Below are positions 8,674 through 17,172 of a DNA stretch of 64,000 bases, piece after piece; the stretch's first letter is position 1, and each line of letters begins with the position of its first letter. The stretch is from positions 1-64,000 of the forward strand of contig NZ_SWCN01000007.1 of the NCBI RefSeq assembly GCF_005116575.1. Reading direction: 5' to 3'. Source of the DNA: Desulforhopalus sp. IMCC35007. Its GTDB lineage: Bacteria > Desulfobacterota > Desulfobulbia > Desulfobulbales > Desulfocapsaceae. The notes under the pieces are model-generated. The model saw only the letters and a program-made list of their open reading frames with translations, did not search any database and had not been told where the DNA came from. Both the position numbers and the translations under genes were made by a program.

Positions 8674-8937
8674 TCAGCTTTCGCTGCCATCAATGATGCC
8701 AACTATGACAGCATCAACTGGAGTGTTTGGATTAGAGAATGCTTCACGTGCAGAGCTACCAAGGGTGACAAGTACCTCTTCACCAATTCCAGCTCCAACA
8801 CAGTCAACTGCGACAAAACTATCAAATTCTTTGTCCGTGGTCAGGTCTGTACGACGGACAATCATGAATTTCAGTCCGTTGAGACTTTTTTCCTTCCGTG
8901 TTGCCCAGACGTTACCGATAACTTTGCAGGTAATCAT
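8674..8937 (-). CDS. BMC-P pentameric vertex protein (EutN/CcmL family)
   Basis: An 87-aa single-domain protein with the EutN/CcmL/CsoS4 start MITCKVIGNVWATRK, the VDCVGAGIGEEVLVTLGSSAR core and the VDAVIVGIID end. Members form pentamers that cap the twelve vertices of the shell. It is the only BMC-P gene in the locus. Start codon ATG with GGAA upstream. Confidence 0.93.
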   Translation of the reverse strand: MITCKVIGNVWATRKEKSLNGLKFMIVRRTDLTTDKEFDSFVAVDCVGAGIGEEVLVTLGSSAREAFSNPNTPVDAVIVGIIDGSES

Positions 8938-8950
8938 GAATTGCGATTCC

Positions 8951-9544
8951 TTATAAAGACTTTTGAATTGTGATGTTGAGCTTGTTAGCTGTCTCTTTTG
9001 CGAGAGGGGTAACCTTGCTGGTGCGTGATACTACCAGTGTTGATGCTCCTCTTTGCGCTGTCTCGTTGATGGTCTTCTCTGTTATAAGTTCTTTCCAAAA
9101 TCTGATGGACTCAGGTTTTATTTCGTGAAAAGAGACAAGGCCAAAAGATTTCAGAGTGTCTTGGTACGACTCATATAATCTATAAAGCGGTCCAGGTGCG
9201 GTCTCACTAAAGTTCTTATATTCAAAGTCTAAAACCTCTACCTGAGTACCCTGCAGCAGAAGAGACATTACCTCTTTCACATATAAGCCTTCCGCTCGTC
9301 CTGCAGCCAGGTTAGCCATGTTATTGCAGGAGAGAGAGGGGAGGATATATCGACTCACTGTTTGGGGCTGGAATTCTTCTCCGAAATACAGAATCGCAAC
9401 CTTATTACCCACTAACGCTTGAATTCTTTCAGTTACATCTGAGTCTCTTTGACTGAGAACCATGCAACATTCTTTCGTTGGTTTGGCTTGTATCTGTTGT
9501 ATTACGTTTGCTGTAATGGTTCGGACAAGATCGTCGATTTCCAT
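8951..9544 (-). CDS. BMC accessory protein, eut_hyp/flavoprotein-like
   Basis: About 197 aa, resembling the uncharacterised ethanolamine-operon protein group sometimes annotated as flavoprotein; this assignment is from memory and moderate. The N-terminus (MEIDDLVRTITANVIQQIQ) is an amphipathic helix like the encapsulation peptides of PduL and CutC, so the protein may be inside the shell. The C-terminus carries VTPLAKETANKLNITI. AGGATAG before the ATG at 9544 favours this start; it lies 10 bp after the EutJ stop, whereas the longer frame to 9577 overlaps EutJ. Confidence 0.65.
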   Translation of the reverse strand: MEIDDLVRTITANVIQQIQAKPTKECCMVLSQRDSDVTERIQALVGNKVAILYFGEEFQPQTVSRYILPSLSCNNMANLAAGRAEGLYVKEVMSLLLQGTQVEVLDFEYKNFSETAPGPLYRLYESYQDTLKSFGLVSFHEIKPESIRFWKELITEKTINETAQRGASTLVVSRTSKVTPLAKETANKLNITIQKSL

Positions 9545-9554
9545 GTTGTCTATC

Positions 9555-10376
9555 CTATACCGCACAGTTAAGCGCAATGCCGAGTGGCGTAACTAAAAAA
9601 GGATTCGCTGGCTTGAAAACGGGCAGGCCGAGTTCCTTTTCAATGATTTCTTCCATGTTTGTTAAACAGCAAGTGCCTCCGACCAGATAGATTTCTGAAA
9701 TATCATGTCCGGCAATGTGTGTTTTGATAATGGAGGCCATTTTTTGGATAACCGGTCGTACAATGGTAAGTATTTCATGATGCCGGTCGACCTTCATCTT
9801 GAGGTCTTCTGCCTCGGTAAATGAGATACGATAGTTGCCAGCAAGAACAAGCGATACATGGGTTCCACCCGTTGCTTCATCGGCTACGTGTGTCACCTTG
9901 CCGTTTTTGAAGATAGAGAGACCGGTAGTGCCACCGCCAATATCGACAATGACGCCGTTTTCAATGCATAGAACGGCATTTGCAGCTGTAGGCTCGTCAA
10001 GGATTGATGTAACCTCAAGTCCAGCTCCTTCAGCAACATAACTGTGTGTAGAACAGTCTTTTTCGCCAGTTCCTGGCGGAACAGCGATGGCAGCGTGGGT
10101 TAACTTTCGACCGAGACGCTCTTCCAACTGTTTAACGAGTTTTCGTACAATCTTCATGGCGCCCATGAAGTCAACGACCAACCCGTCTTTAATCACTTGG
10201 GCAAACTCCATTGCGCATCCCACCGGTTGTTTTTGCTCGTTGAGTACGACCACAACAATATATGCAGTACCAAGGTCGATCCCTACGTGTAGCTTCTCGT
10301 TAGGATCAACAGCAAGAGTCTGCTCAAGGCAGTTTTCTAGGGTCTGTATATTTTTATCAATTGTGCTAAAGTCCAC
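9555..10376 (-). CDS. EutJ-like Hsp70-fold chaperone
   Basis: A 273-aa actin/Hsp70-fold ATPase matching EutJ. Phosphate-binding motifs are visible: HVGIDLGTAYIVVVVL near residue 31, VIDIGGGTTGLSIF-type loop near 140 (VDIGGGTT), and the adenosine motif VGGTCCL near 235. EutJ proteins lack the Hsp70 substrate domain and are thought to help fold or reactivate lumen enzymes. GTG start with GGAG eight bases upstream. Confidence 0.85.
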   Translation of the reverse strand: MDFSTIDKNIQTLENCLEQTLAVDPNEKLHVGIDLGTAYIVVVVLNEQKQPVGCAMEFAQVIKDGLVVDFMGAMKIVRKLVKQLEERLGRKLTHAAIAVPPGTGEKDCSTHSYVAEGAGLEVTSILDEPTAANAVLCIENGVIVDIGGGTTGLSIFKNGKVTHVADEATGGTHVSLVLAGNYRISFTEAEDLKMKVDRHHEILTIVRPVIQKMASIIKTHIAGHDISEIYLVGGTCCLTNMEEIIEKELGLPVFKPANPFLVTPLGIALNCAV

Positions 10377-10412
10377 TGCTTACTCCACTACAAACCATTG
10401 TTTTTAAACCAA

Positions 10413-11081
10413 CTAACAACCCTGAATACGACCGGAAACAGTCTTGTTCCAACCAGCACTATTTCCTTCATCCGGATCTATGTGCATGGCAAGTCTGAAA
10501 TCCTTGTTTACACGAATAAGCACGTTGTTGAGGCTGATAGGGCGCTCTGTATCGAGGTGAACACTTACTTTATCCATATCAGTCACACCTAATCTTGTGG
10601 CTTCATCCGGTGACATGTGAATGTGACGAGCAGCTATGATCACGCCTTCTTCAACGCCAACAATTCCGGTGGTTGAAGCCAAAACAATTCCAGGAGTGCC
10701 CTGGGTGTCTCCTGACTGGCGGACAGGGGCGTCAATTCCGAGGGTTCTTGCGTCGGTCTGGGAAATTTCAATTTGTGAGTTTGGCCTTACAGGCCCAAGC
10801 ACTGCAACGTTATCCATGACTCCTTTAGGACCGATAAGCCTAACCCTTTCTTTGCATAAAAACTGTGCAGGTTGAGAAAGTTCGCGAACAGGCGTCAGGG
10901 GACCTCCAAAGAGTGCATAAGCATCTTTTTGGCTGAGGTGTACGTGGCGCGCAGAAAGCTCTATTGGAATAGGCTCACAACTGTTTTTAACACGTGGTGC
11001 TTCTTGTCGGTCATTGCCTAGTTCTGCGATTACATTTTTCAGAACTAATTCTAGGACCTCGCTTATGGCTTTATCGTTCAT
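10413..11081 (-). CDS. pduL: PduL-type phosphate acyltransferase
   Basis: About 222 aa. It converts acetyl-CoA to acetyl-phosphate and recycles CoA inside the shell. The zinc/phosphate-site histidines are in SARHVHLS (about 46), AARHIHMSPDEA (about 150) and MHIDPDEG (about 205), as in the PF06130 family. The N-terminal helix (KAISEVLELVLKNVIAEL) is a typical encapsulation peptide. ATG at 11081 is preferred to the GTG at 11087. No acetate kinase lies in this window. Confidence 0.93.
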   Translation of the reverse strand: MNDKAISEVLELVLKNVIAELGNDRQEAPRVKNSCEPIPIELSARHVHLSQKDAYALFGGPLTPVRELSQPAQFLCKERVRLIGPKGVMDNVAVLGPVRPNSQIEISQTDARTLGIDAPVRQSGDTQGTPGIVLASTTGIVGVEEGVIIAARHIHMSPDEATRLGVTDMDKVSVHLDTERPISLNNVLIRVNKDFRLAMHIDPDEGNSAGWNKTVSGRIQGC

Positions 11082-11105
11082 GTGCACTTTCTTTGTCTTA
11101 CGTTG

Positions 11106-11140
11106 CCTGCCTTCACAGTAGAATTCAATGTAAAGGCAGG
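11106..11140 (-). promoter_or_regulatory. Intercistronic hairpin downstream of BMC-H
   Basis: CCTGCCTT (11106-11113) and AAGGCAGG (11133-11140) are a perfect 8-bp inverted repeat with a 19-nt loop, between the BMC-H gene and pduL. With no T-run it is unlikely to be a full terminator; a stabilising or attenuating role that raises shell protein over enzyme is plausible. Confidence 0.45.
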
Positions 11141-11178
11141 GTTCTCAGCTTAGCTGTATAAATATCCCGGGGTGGTAA

Positions 11179-11463
11179 TTAGCCTTCGGTTTTTGGAAGG
11201 ATAATTTCAACTTCACCATGTGGTCGTGGAATAACGTGAACACTTACAAGCTCACCAACAATAGATGCCGCAGCAGCGCCCGCATCAGTTGCAGCTTTTA
11301 CAGCACCAACATCACCGCGAACCATAACGGTTACAAGACCGCCACCTGCGAGAGATTTACCAACGAGAGTAACGTTTGCAGCTTTAACCATTGCATCAGC
11401 AGCTTCAATTGCGCCAACGAGGCCTTTGGTTTCGATCATTCCGAGTGCGTTAGAAGAGGACAT
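11179..11463 (-). CDS. BMC-H hexameric shell protein
   Basis: A 94-aa single BMC-domain protein, near-twin of the one at 7249 (same [20 protein letters not shown] start and [21 protein letters not shown] core). It forms facet hexamers. AAGGAG precedes the ATG. The high DNA similarity of the two genes suggests a fairly recent duplication or ongoing gene conversion. Confidence 0.95.
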   Translation of the reverse strand: MSSSNALGMIETKGLVGAIEAADAMVKAANVTLVGKSLAGGGLVTVMVRGDVGAVKAATDAGAAAASIVGELVSVHVIPRPHGEVEIILPKTEG

Positions 11464-11537
11464 TGTTTTCTCCTTAAAATTTGGTGTTAACTTTTATTCA
11501 TTAACGGTTTTTCTAAACAAAAATAGTCTGTAATTTT

Positions 11538-12977
11538 TTAAACCATGTTCTTGAGTTGTTGGACGATCATTTTTGTGATCGCATCAACATCTATCTCTTG
11601 TTTTTTTGTCTGTACTGCTGCAGGTTGCGCACAGACATTGCCTGAGTCGTATGCAATTCGCCTGATATTCAAGAGGTTGAGTGGAGTTACATTATCAGAA
11701 GTAGAACTTCCTCCAAGAGTACCGCAGCCGAGCGTCAATGCGGGGAAGAGACCGGTTGAAATACCGACAGCCCCATGGGTAGAAGGTGTGTTCACCAGCA
11801 TTCTGGAAACTGGTTTTTTCATACCGAACTCACGAATGACGTCTTCATTGGTGGAATGGATAGCCAGCGAGTGTCCAACACCGCCGTTTTCAAGAAGGGC
11901 ATGGCAAATTTCGCAGGATTCTCTCCAGTCTTCAACCACGTAAAAAGCGATGAGTGCGGTGAGCTTTTCTTTGGAAAAAGGAAATTTAGGTCCGACACCT
12001 TTTTCATCAGAGACAAGTAAACGAGTTCCTACTGGAATTGTAATTCCAGCAAGTTGTGCAATGTAGGCGGCGTCTTTACCGACAATAGCTGGATTCATAG
12101 AGCCGTTGCCACGCTCCATAATTCTTTTTACTTTAGTAAGGTCTTCTCCCTGAAGGAAGTATCCACCGTTGCTTATGACGGCTGCTTTTACTTTGTCAGC
12201 AATACATGCATCTGTGATAATGGACTGTTCAGAGGCACATACAGTTCCGTTATCAAAGGTTTTGCTCATAAAGATCTTTGCAATGGCATCGTCAATATTT
12301 GCACTACGTTCAATGTATGCAGGTACGTTACCGGCACCAACTCCAAGAGCAGGTGTTCCGGAACTGTACGCCGCTTTAACCATACCAGGGCCACCGGTGG
12401 CTAAAATAAGATCAGCAACTTTCATCAGTTCCTCACTTCCCTGAACGGTGGGAACGCTCATAACACTGACCATATCTTCACTGACACCACAGTTCAAAAG
12501 AACTTTGCGAATCATATTTACAGTTTCACCGATACATTTTTTGGCACTGGGATGTGGCGTGAAAACAATTGCATTACCAGCTTTTAAGGCGATGATGGAT
12601 TTGTAGATGGCAGTAGAAGTCGGGTTCGTTGAAGGGATAATTCCTGCAACAACACCCATAGGAGCGGCAATCTCTATGACTTTTCGTACTTTATCATCGT
12701 TTAGGACACCGATGGTCTTCATATCCTTGATGGCTTCATACAGCGTTTCACTTGCAAGAATATTCTTTGCTTTTTTGTCTCGTACTACTCCAAACCCGGT
12801 TTCTTCAACTGCGAGCTGAGCAAGAGACTCTGCACTCGCTGCCGCAGCTTCAACAATAGCTTTAATAATGTTATCAACGCGCTGTTGGTCATATTCACAA
12901 AAGTCTGCCTGTGCTTTTTTTGCTGCACGAACCAAGGAACGGGCTTCCTGCATTGATAATAGATCCTTGTCTACCAT
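11538..12977 (-). CDS. cutF: CoA-acylating aldehyde dehydrogenase (CutF/EutE/PduP type)
   Basis: A 479-aa enzyme oxidising acetaldehyde to acetyl-CoA with NAD+. The catalytic Cys247 is in NGTVCASEQS, and the Rossmann region shows ATGGPGMVKAA and GVGAGNVPAYIE. A final amphipathic helix (DVDAITKMIVQQLKNMV) after a flexible linker is a typical C-terminal encapsulation peptide. It precedes PduL in the pathway and is separated from it in the operon by one BMC-H gene. GAGGAG sits before the ATG. Confidence 0.93.
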   Translation of the reverse strand: MVDKDLLSMQEARSLVRAAKKAQADFCEYDQQRVDNIIKAIVEAAAASAESLAQLAVEETGFGVVRDKKAKNILASETLYEAIKDMKTIGVLNDDKVRKVIEIAAPMGVVAGIIPSTNPTSTAIYKSIIALKAGNAIVFTPHPSAKKCIGETVNMIRKVLLNCGVSEDMVSVMSVPTVQGSEELMKVADLILATGGPGMVKAAYSSGTPALGVGAGNVPAYIERSANIDDAIAKIFMSKTFDNGTVCASEQSIITDACIADKVKAAVISNGGYFLQGEDLTKVKRIMERGNGSMNPAIVGKDAAYIAQLAGITIPVGTRLLVSDEKGVGPKFPFSKEKLTALIAFYVVEDWRESCEICHALLENGGVGHSLAIHSTNEDVIREFGMKKPVSRMLVNTPSTHGAVGISTGLFPALTLGCGTLGGSSTSDNVTPLNLLNIRRIAYDSGNVCAQPAAVQTKKQEIDVDAITKMIVQQLKNMV

Positions 12978-12992
12978 GTATTACTCCTCTAC

Positions 12993-13559
12993 CTACTTTG
13001 AAACGTTTAAGATGGCTTCTATCAGTTTTTTCTTGGTCGCAGTCTTAATTGTCTGCTTGCTCAGGGAGACACCTTCAACCCCCTCTGCTAACATACGTAA
13101 CTTGCTGACCGATAATATTTGTAATTCAGAAAGTGTGTAGCGTTGTTGTCCTTGTTCTGGCTCCTTTTCCTCAGTCACAACCTCTCCTGTAGCTGGTGGA
13201 CTCGCCTGCTCAACTTCAACCGCGGAAACCTCATCCGCCTGAGAGATTTTGGGAGTATCTTCTTGAGTAGACTGTGGCTCTTCATTGTCCGCCAAAAAGA
13301 TAGCTAAAACATCATGATAGGGCCTTGGGATAACGTGGCTTGAGATAAGCATCGCACCATCAAGACGTCCAAGAGCTGCAATTGCGGCGTCAACGGCAGC
13401 GATTACTGCAGATACTTCTCCTGCAACTGTGATGGTAACGAGTCCACCACCCACTTGATGTTTTTCAAGAATGCGAACATCAGCGGACTTTACCATGGTA
13501 TCTGCGGCTTCGATGGCCGCTACCAGTCCTTTTGTTTCGATTAATCCAAGTGCTGACAT
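12993..13559 (-). CDS. BMC-H shell protein with acidic linker and SAP/Rho-N-like tail
   Basis: A 188-aa protein. Residues 1-92 are a normal BMC-H domain (ALGLIETKGLVAAIEAADTM; HVIPRPYHD). Residues 93-140 are an acidic, Pro/Gln-rich linker. Residues 141-188 form a small helical unit (LSELQILSVSKLRMLAEGV ... KKKLIEAIL) that looks like a SAP or Rho-N helix-extension-helix fold. Tailed BMC-H proteins occur in some shells; the tail may bind lumen enzymes, shell edges or nucleic acid. It lies between cutD and the aldehyde dehydrogenase. Confidence 0.85.
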   Translation of the reverse strand: MSALGLIETKGLVAAIEAADTMVKSADVRILEKHQVGGGLVTITVAGEVSAVIAAVDAAIAALGRLDGAMLISSHVIPRPYHDVLAIFLADNEEPQSTQEDTPKISQADEVSAVEVEQASPPATGEVVTEEKEPEQGQQRYTLSELQILSVSKLRMLAEGVEGVSLSKQTIKTATKKKLIEAILNVSK

Positions 13560-13601
13560 AGTTAATTCGACGCTCCTTTACTCATTGCCTGCGTTACAGT
13601 T

Positions 13602-14549
13602 CTAGTGACGAATGACCGCCACAGGAAAATCAAATTTCTTGATATAGTTTTCTATATTTTCCAAGTCTGTGTCACTCAATTTGGGATCACCTTGAATCGG
13701 ATACTCTACTTCCAGCTGGTTGTACTTATTGACGCCCATTTTATGGTAAGGAAGGAGGTCGACCCCTTTGAAATTTTTGAGGAATTGATACTCTTTCAAA
13801 AATTCAACAAGCTCGCTGATTTCTTTTTCCCCATCATTGACGCCTTTTAACAGCGGCATCCTGATCCGTACGTTGTATCTGTTTTCCAGGAGCCATTGAA
13901 GGTTTTCAAGGATCATCTCATTACGAACACCGGTGAGTTCAAAGTGTCGCTCAGAGTTCATGTGCTTAACATCAAAGAGAAAAAGGTCTGTACATTTGGC
14001 AATCTTTTCAATGACTTTAGGCCGGGCATACCCGCAGGTTTCAATTGCTGTGTTGATGCCTCTCTGCTTACAGGCTGTAAGTAAGCTGACAGCAGCATCG
14101 GGCTGCATGAGCACCTCTCCGCCACCGATAGTAAGACCGCCGCCAGAGGTGTCGTAGAACATCTTGTCCTCTTCTACGATCTCGATCAGCTCCGCGATGC
14201 TTTTCATTTCGCCTATGATGGCAAGAGCATTTTGAGGGCAGGCTTCTTCGCAAGCCTTGCAACCAAGACAATCTTTATCACGATCGACAATATGGACCCC
14301 CTCTGCAGACATTCTATGAATGTTTACCGGACATACCGGGATACAACCTCCACAGTTGACGCACTGTTTCTCTTTAAACATCACCTGAGGCCCGACAAGT
14401 TGACTTTCAGGATTTGAGCACCATTGGCAACGTAAAGGACATCCTTTAAAAAACACTATTGTTCGTAAGCCAGGACCATCATACATGTTATATTTCTGTA
14501 TGTTGAAAATCCGTGCCTTACGTTCAACTACTGTCGTTGTGTTGTTCAT
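13602..14549 (-). CDS. cutD: Choline TMA-lyase activase (radical SAM)
   Basis: A 315-aa glycyl-radical-activating enzyme. Cys37, Cys41 and Cys44 (GCPLRCQWC) bind the SAM-coordinated 4Fe-4S cluster. Two ferredoxin-type clusters follow (Cys63/66/69/73 and Cys94/97/100/104). GGGEVLMQ matches the SAM-binding GGE motif. It installs the radical on Gly821 of the CutC encoded directly upstream and may also serve Gly786 of the second lyase. No other activase was seen in the window. Confidence 0.95.
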   Translation of the reverse strand: MNNTTTVVERKARIFNIQKYNMYDGPGLRTIVFFKGCPLRCQWCSNPESQLVGPQVMFKEKQCVNCGGCIPVCPVNIHRMSAEGVHIVDRDKDCLGCKACEEACPQNALAIIGEMKSIAELIEIVEEDKMFYDTSGGGLTIGGGEVLMQPDAAVSLLTACKQRGINTAIETCGYARPKVIEKIAKCTDLFLFDVKHMNSERHFELTGVRNEMILENLQWLLENRYNVRIRMPLLKGVNDGEKEISELVEFLKEYQFLKNFKGVDLLPYHKMGVNKYNQLEVEYPIQGDPKLSDTDLENIENYIKKFDFPVAVIRH

Positions 14550-14599
14550 AGTTTCAAATCCTTAACAGTCTCTACTCTCGTCTGTCGAATCTTCAAAAA

Positions 14600-17140
14600 T
14601 TAGATTTCTTCCAACATGGTACGACTAATGATCTCGTCCTGTACGTCTTTGCAAAGCTCAACAAAGAAAGCACTATAGCCAGCAACACGAACAACCAGAT
14701 CACGATATTTTTCAGGATTTTTCTGAGCGTCAATAAGGGTGTCATTGTTAAGGTAATTGAACTGCATTTCACCATTACCCATTACACTTGCAGTACGAAT
14801 CAGTGAAATAATTCCACTTTCACCCTGAGGAGTATCCAACAGACCCGCCATCAACTTAAAGTTGTGGACCATACCGATGTTCATACTATCGGCAGGCATC
14901 TTAGAGACAGATTTGATGATTGAAGTAGGACCTTTAAAGTCTGCACCCTGGGTTGGACTGATGCCATCAGAAAGAGGGCTCCAAGCATCACGACCATTTG
15001 CAGAGGCTCCAAGGAGTTGACCAAAAGGAGTATTGTTCGAAATGGAAAGAGTACCATGGCTGAGGACAGAGTAGAGTGTTTTAAACTTGCGATGCTCTCG
15101 CTCTGTGAAGTTTATAAGGTCAGTGACGATGTAATCAGCGTAATCATCATCGTTGCCGTATTTTGGAGCGGCAAGACAATCAGCTTTTATTTGCTCATAA
15201 CCTTTAAAATCGGCCTTGAGGGCCTCGTTCAGTTCAGCCAGGGTGTACTTCTTCTCGTCGTATACGAGTTTTTTTATAGCAGCCATGGAATCAGCATGGG
15301 TAGCAAGACCACTCCATACGACACCAGGACCAAAGTTGTACATTGCGCCACCTGCTGAAACGTCAAGTCCAGACTCCATACAACCTTCGTACATCATTGA
15401 CATAAGAGGCTTCGGTGCGAGATCTCTGTGGATACGCTGAGAGATTACTGTTCCAACGCTGGACCACTTTGTGATGTGCTTGATATACTCTTTTACAGCA
15501 GCATCAAATTTCTCATAGGTGTCAAAGGCTTCAATTGGCCCCATGTCAGGACAAACCTGCTTTTTATACCAAAGAGGTACTCCGTGATTGAGTGCCATCT
15601 CAATACAGATAGGCCATTGGGTATAAGCTGTAGAGGTCCACTGATAGAGACGACCTGATTTCTGCGGTTCAACACAACCCATGAGACAATAATCTCTTGA
15701 GTCTTCAACAGAACATCCTTTTGCAAGCATGATCTTAATGTGAGCATCATCAAAGTGGATGGCAGGAAATCCCATACCAGCACGGATAACATCAACTATT
15801 TTTTTGAGGTATTTCTCTGGTGATTTATTGTGAACACGTGTCGCTACAGATGGTTGGTACACTTTTACGTGACGAACTGCATCCATGAGCAGGTAGGTGA
15901 GATCATTGGTTGCATCAACACCTTCACGGGTTACACCACCTAAACACATGTTGACGAATGGCTGGTAGCCAGCAAAGAATTTAGAAGCGCCTTCACTGGT
16001 GACCCACATCATCTCAGACATCTTGATCAACATACATCCGGAAAGGTCAAAGGCCTCGTACTCGGTCATGCGACCAGCTTCGAGATCAGCTTTAAACAGT
16101 GGGTACATGTACTGATCCACACGGCCAATGGACATACCGGTCTGGTTCTCTTCTACAACGAGAAGGGACTCAATAGTCCAGACTGCTTGGATAGCTTCCC
16201 AATAGGTTTCTGGCTTGTTTGCAGGAACACGGGCGTTGATAGCTGAAATCTTTTCAAGCTCTGCTTTGCGTTTTGGATCGGTTTCTTTAGCGGCCAGTTC
16301 ACAGGCGTAATCAGAAAGTCTCTTGGCGTAAATCATTACACCTTCAGCTGTATCTATGAGAGACTTGTAGAAGTATATCTTGTCCATGTCATCTGGATTT
16401 TCGTAATCCAGTCCAGCCAATTTTTCGTTGGCTTCTTTGACAATGTCAAGCATACCTTTTTTCATCAGGATAACGTCGTATCCAGGATTTGAATCACCGC
16501 CACCGTTTGTTGCATGGTAGGAACAATCGGTGACGTATGATTCGCCAGAGAGCTCCCACATACCCGCTTCTCGGTACTGCTGTTCGCAATACTCGTCTAC
16601 AGACAACCCTTCCCAGAATGGAAAAAGCTCTTCTTTCATGATCTTTTTATCTTCTTCAGAGATACAAAATGGATCTTGAGCACGAGTTCCGATGGTGTCG
16701 ATTTCATCTCTGACCCAACGCCAGGCGATATCGGGGGAAAAAGCACCAGCTCTAGGTGCACCACAGGGGGATCCAACAATAAGTTCATTGTCTTGAATAA
16801 CCAGAGGCGCAGTTTCGCAGCAATGTTTAAACGATTTACCGCGGAGAATTGCCTTAGGAAGACCTGGATTCTCTTTTGCAATCCTGGTCATTGCGCGTGC
16901 CCTGTGGGTGGTAATGGTCGGAACTTGCTTTAGAAAGTTTTCTTTGAGTTTCACCTGACGTTCAGTGGGGCCATTAGGAATTCCTGTGGGCACCGGACCA
17001 ATCGTACTCTGTGGTTGAACTGTTTTTTTGGCTACCTCTAAAGAGATGCCTTCAAATATCTTTTTTAAAGAAGCCCGCTCGTCAGGAGTCAGGTTTTTTG
17101 TTGCCTCTGCAAGCTTATTTGAAAAATCGTTGAGATCCAC
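14600..17140 (-). CDS. cutC: Choline trimethylamine-lyase
   Basis: An 846-aa glycyl radical enzyme that cleaves choline to trimethylamine and acetaldehyde. Residues known from the Desulfovibrio alaskensis enzyme fall at the same numbers here: Tyr208, Asp216, Phe395, Cys489, Glu491, Thr502 and the radical Gly821 in RVAGYSA. The N-terminal helix ([17 protein letters not shown]) and Pro-rich linker are the short, GRM1-type targeting segment rather than the long extension of Klebsiella-type CutC. GTG start with a strong GGAGGAA site. It is followed by cutD after 50 bp. Confidence 0.97.
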   Translation of the reverse strand: MDLNDFSNKLAEATKNLTPDERASLKKIFEGISLEVAKKTVQPQSTIGPVPTGIPNGPTERQVKLKENFLKQVPTITTHRARAMTRIAKENPGLPKAILRGKSFKHCCETAPLVIQDNELIVGSPCGAPRAGAFSPDIAWRWVRDEIDTIGTRAQDPFCISEEDKKIMKEELFPFWEGLSVDEYCEQQYREAGMWELSGESYVTDCSYHATNGGGDSNPGYDVILMKKGMLDIVKEANEKLAGLDYENPDDMDKIYFYKSLIDTAEGVMIYAKRLSDYACELAAKETDPKRKAELEKISAINARVPANKPETYWEAIQAVWTIESLLVVEENQTGMSIGRVDQYMYPLFKADLEAGRMTEYEAFDLSGCMLIKMSEMMWVTSEGASKFFAGYQPFVNMCLGGVTREGVDATNDLTYLLMDAVRHVKVYQPSVATRVHNKSPEKYLKKIVDVIRAGMGFPAIHFDDAHIKIMLAKGCSVEDSRDYCLMGCVEPQKSGRLYQWTSTAYTQWPICIEMALNHGVPLWYKKQVCPDMGPIEAFDTYEKFDAAVKEYIKHITKWSSVGTVISQRIHRDLAPKPLMSMMYEGCMESGLDVSAGGAMYNFGPGVVWSGLATHADSMAAIKKLVYDEKKYTLAELNEALKADFKGYEQIKADCLAAPKYGNDDDYADYIVTDLINFTEREHRKFKTLYSVLSHGTLSISNNTPFGQLLGASANGRDAWSPLSDGISPTQGADFKGPTSIIKSVSKMPADSMNIGMVHNFKLMAGLLDTPQGESGIISLIRTASVMGNGEMQFNYLNNDTLIDAQKNPEKYRDLVVRVAGYSAFFVELCKDVQDEIISRTMLEEI

Positions 17141-17172
17141 TTTGCTTCCTCCAATTAAGAGTTACATTTCAT

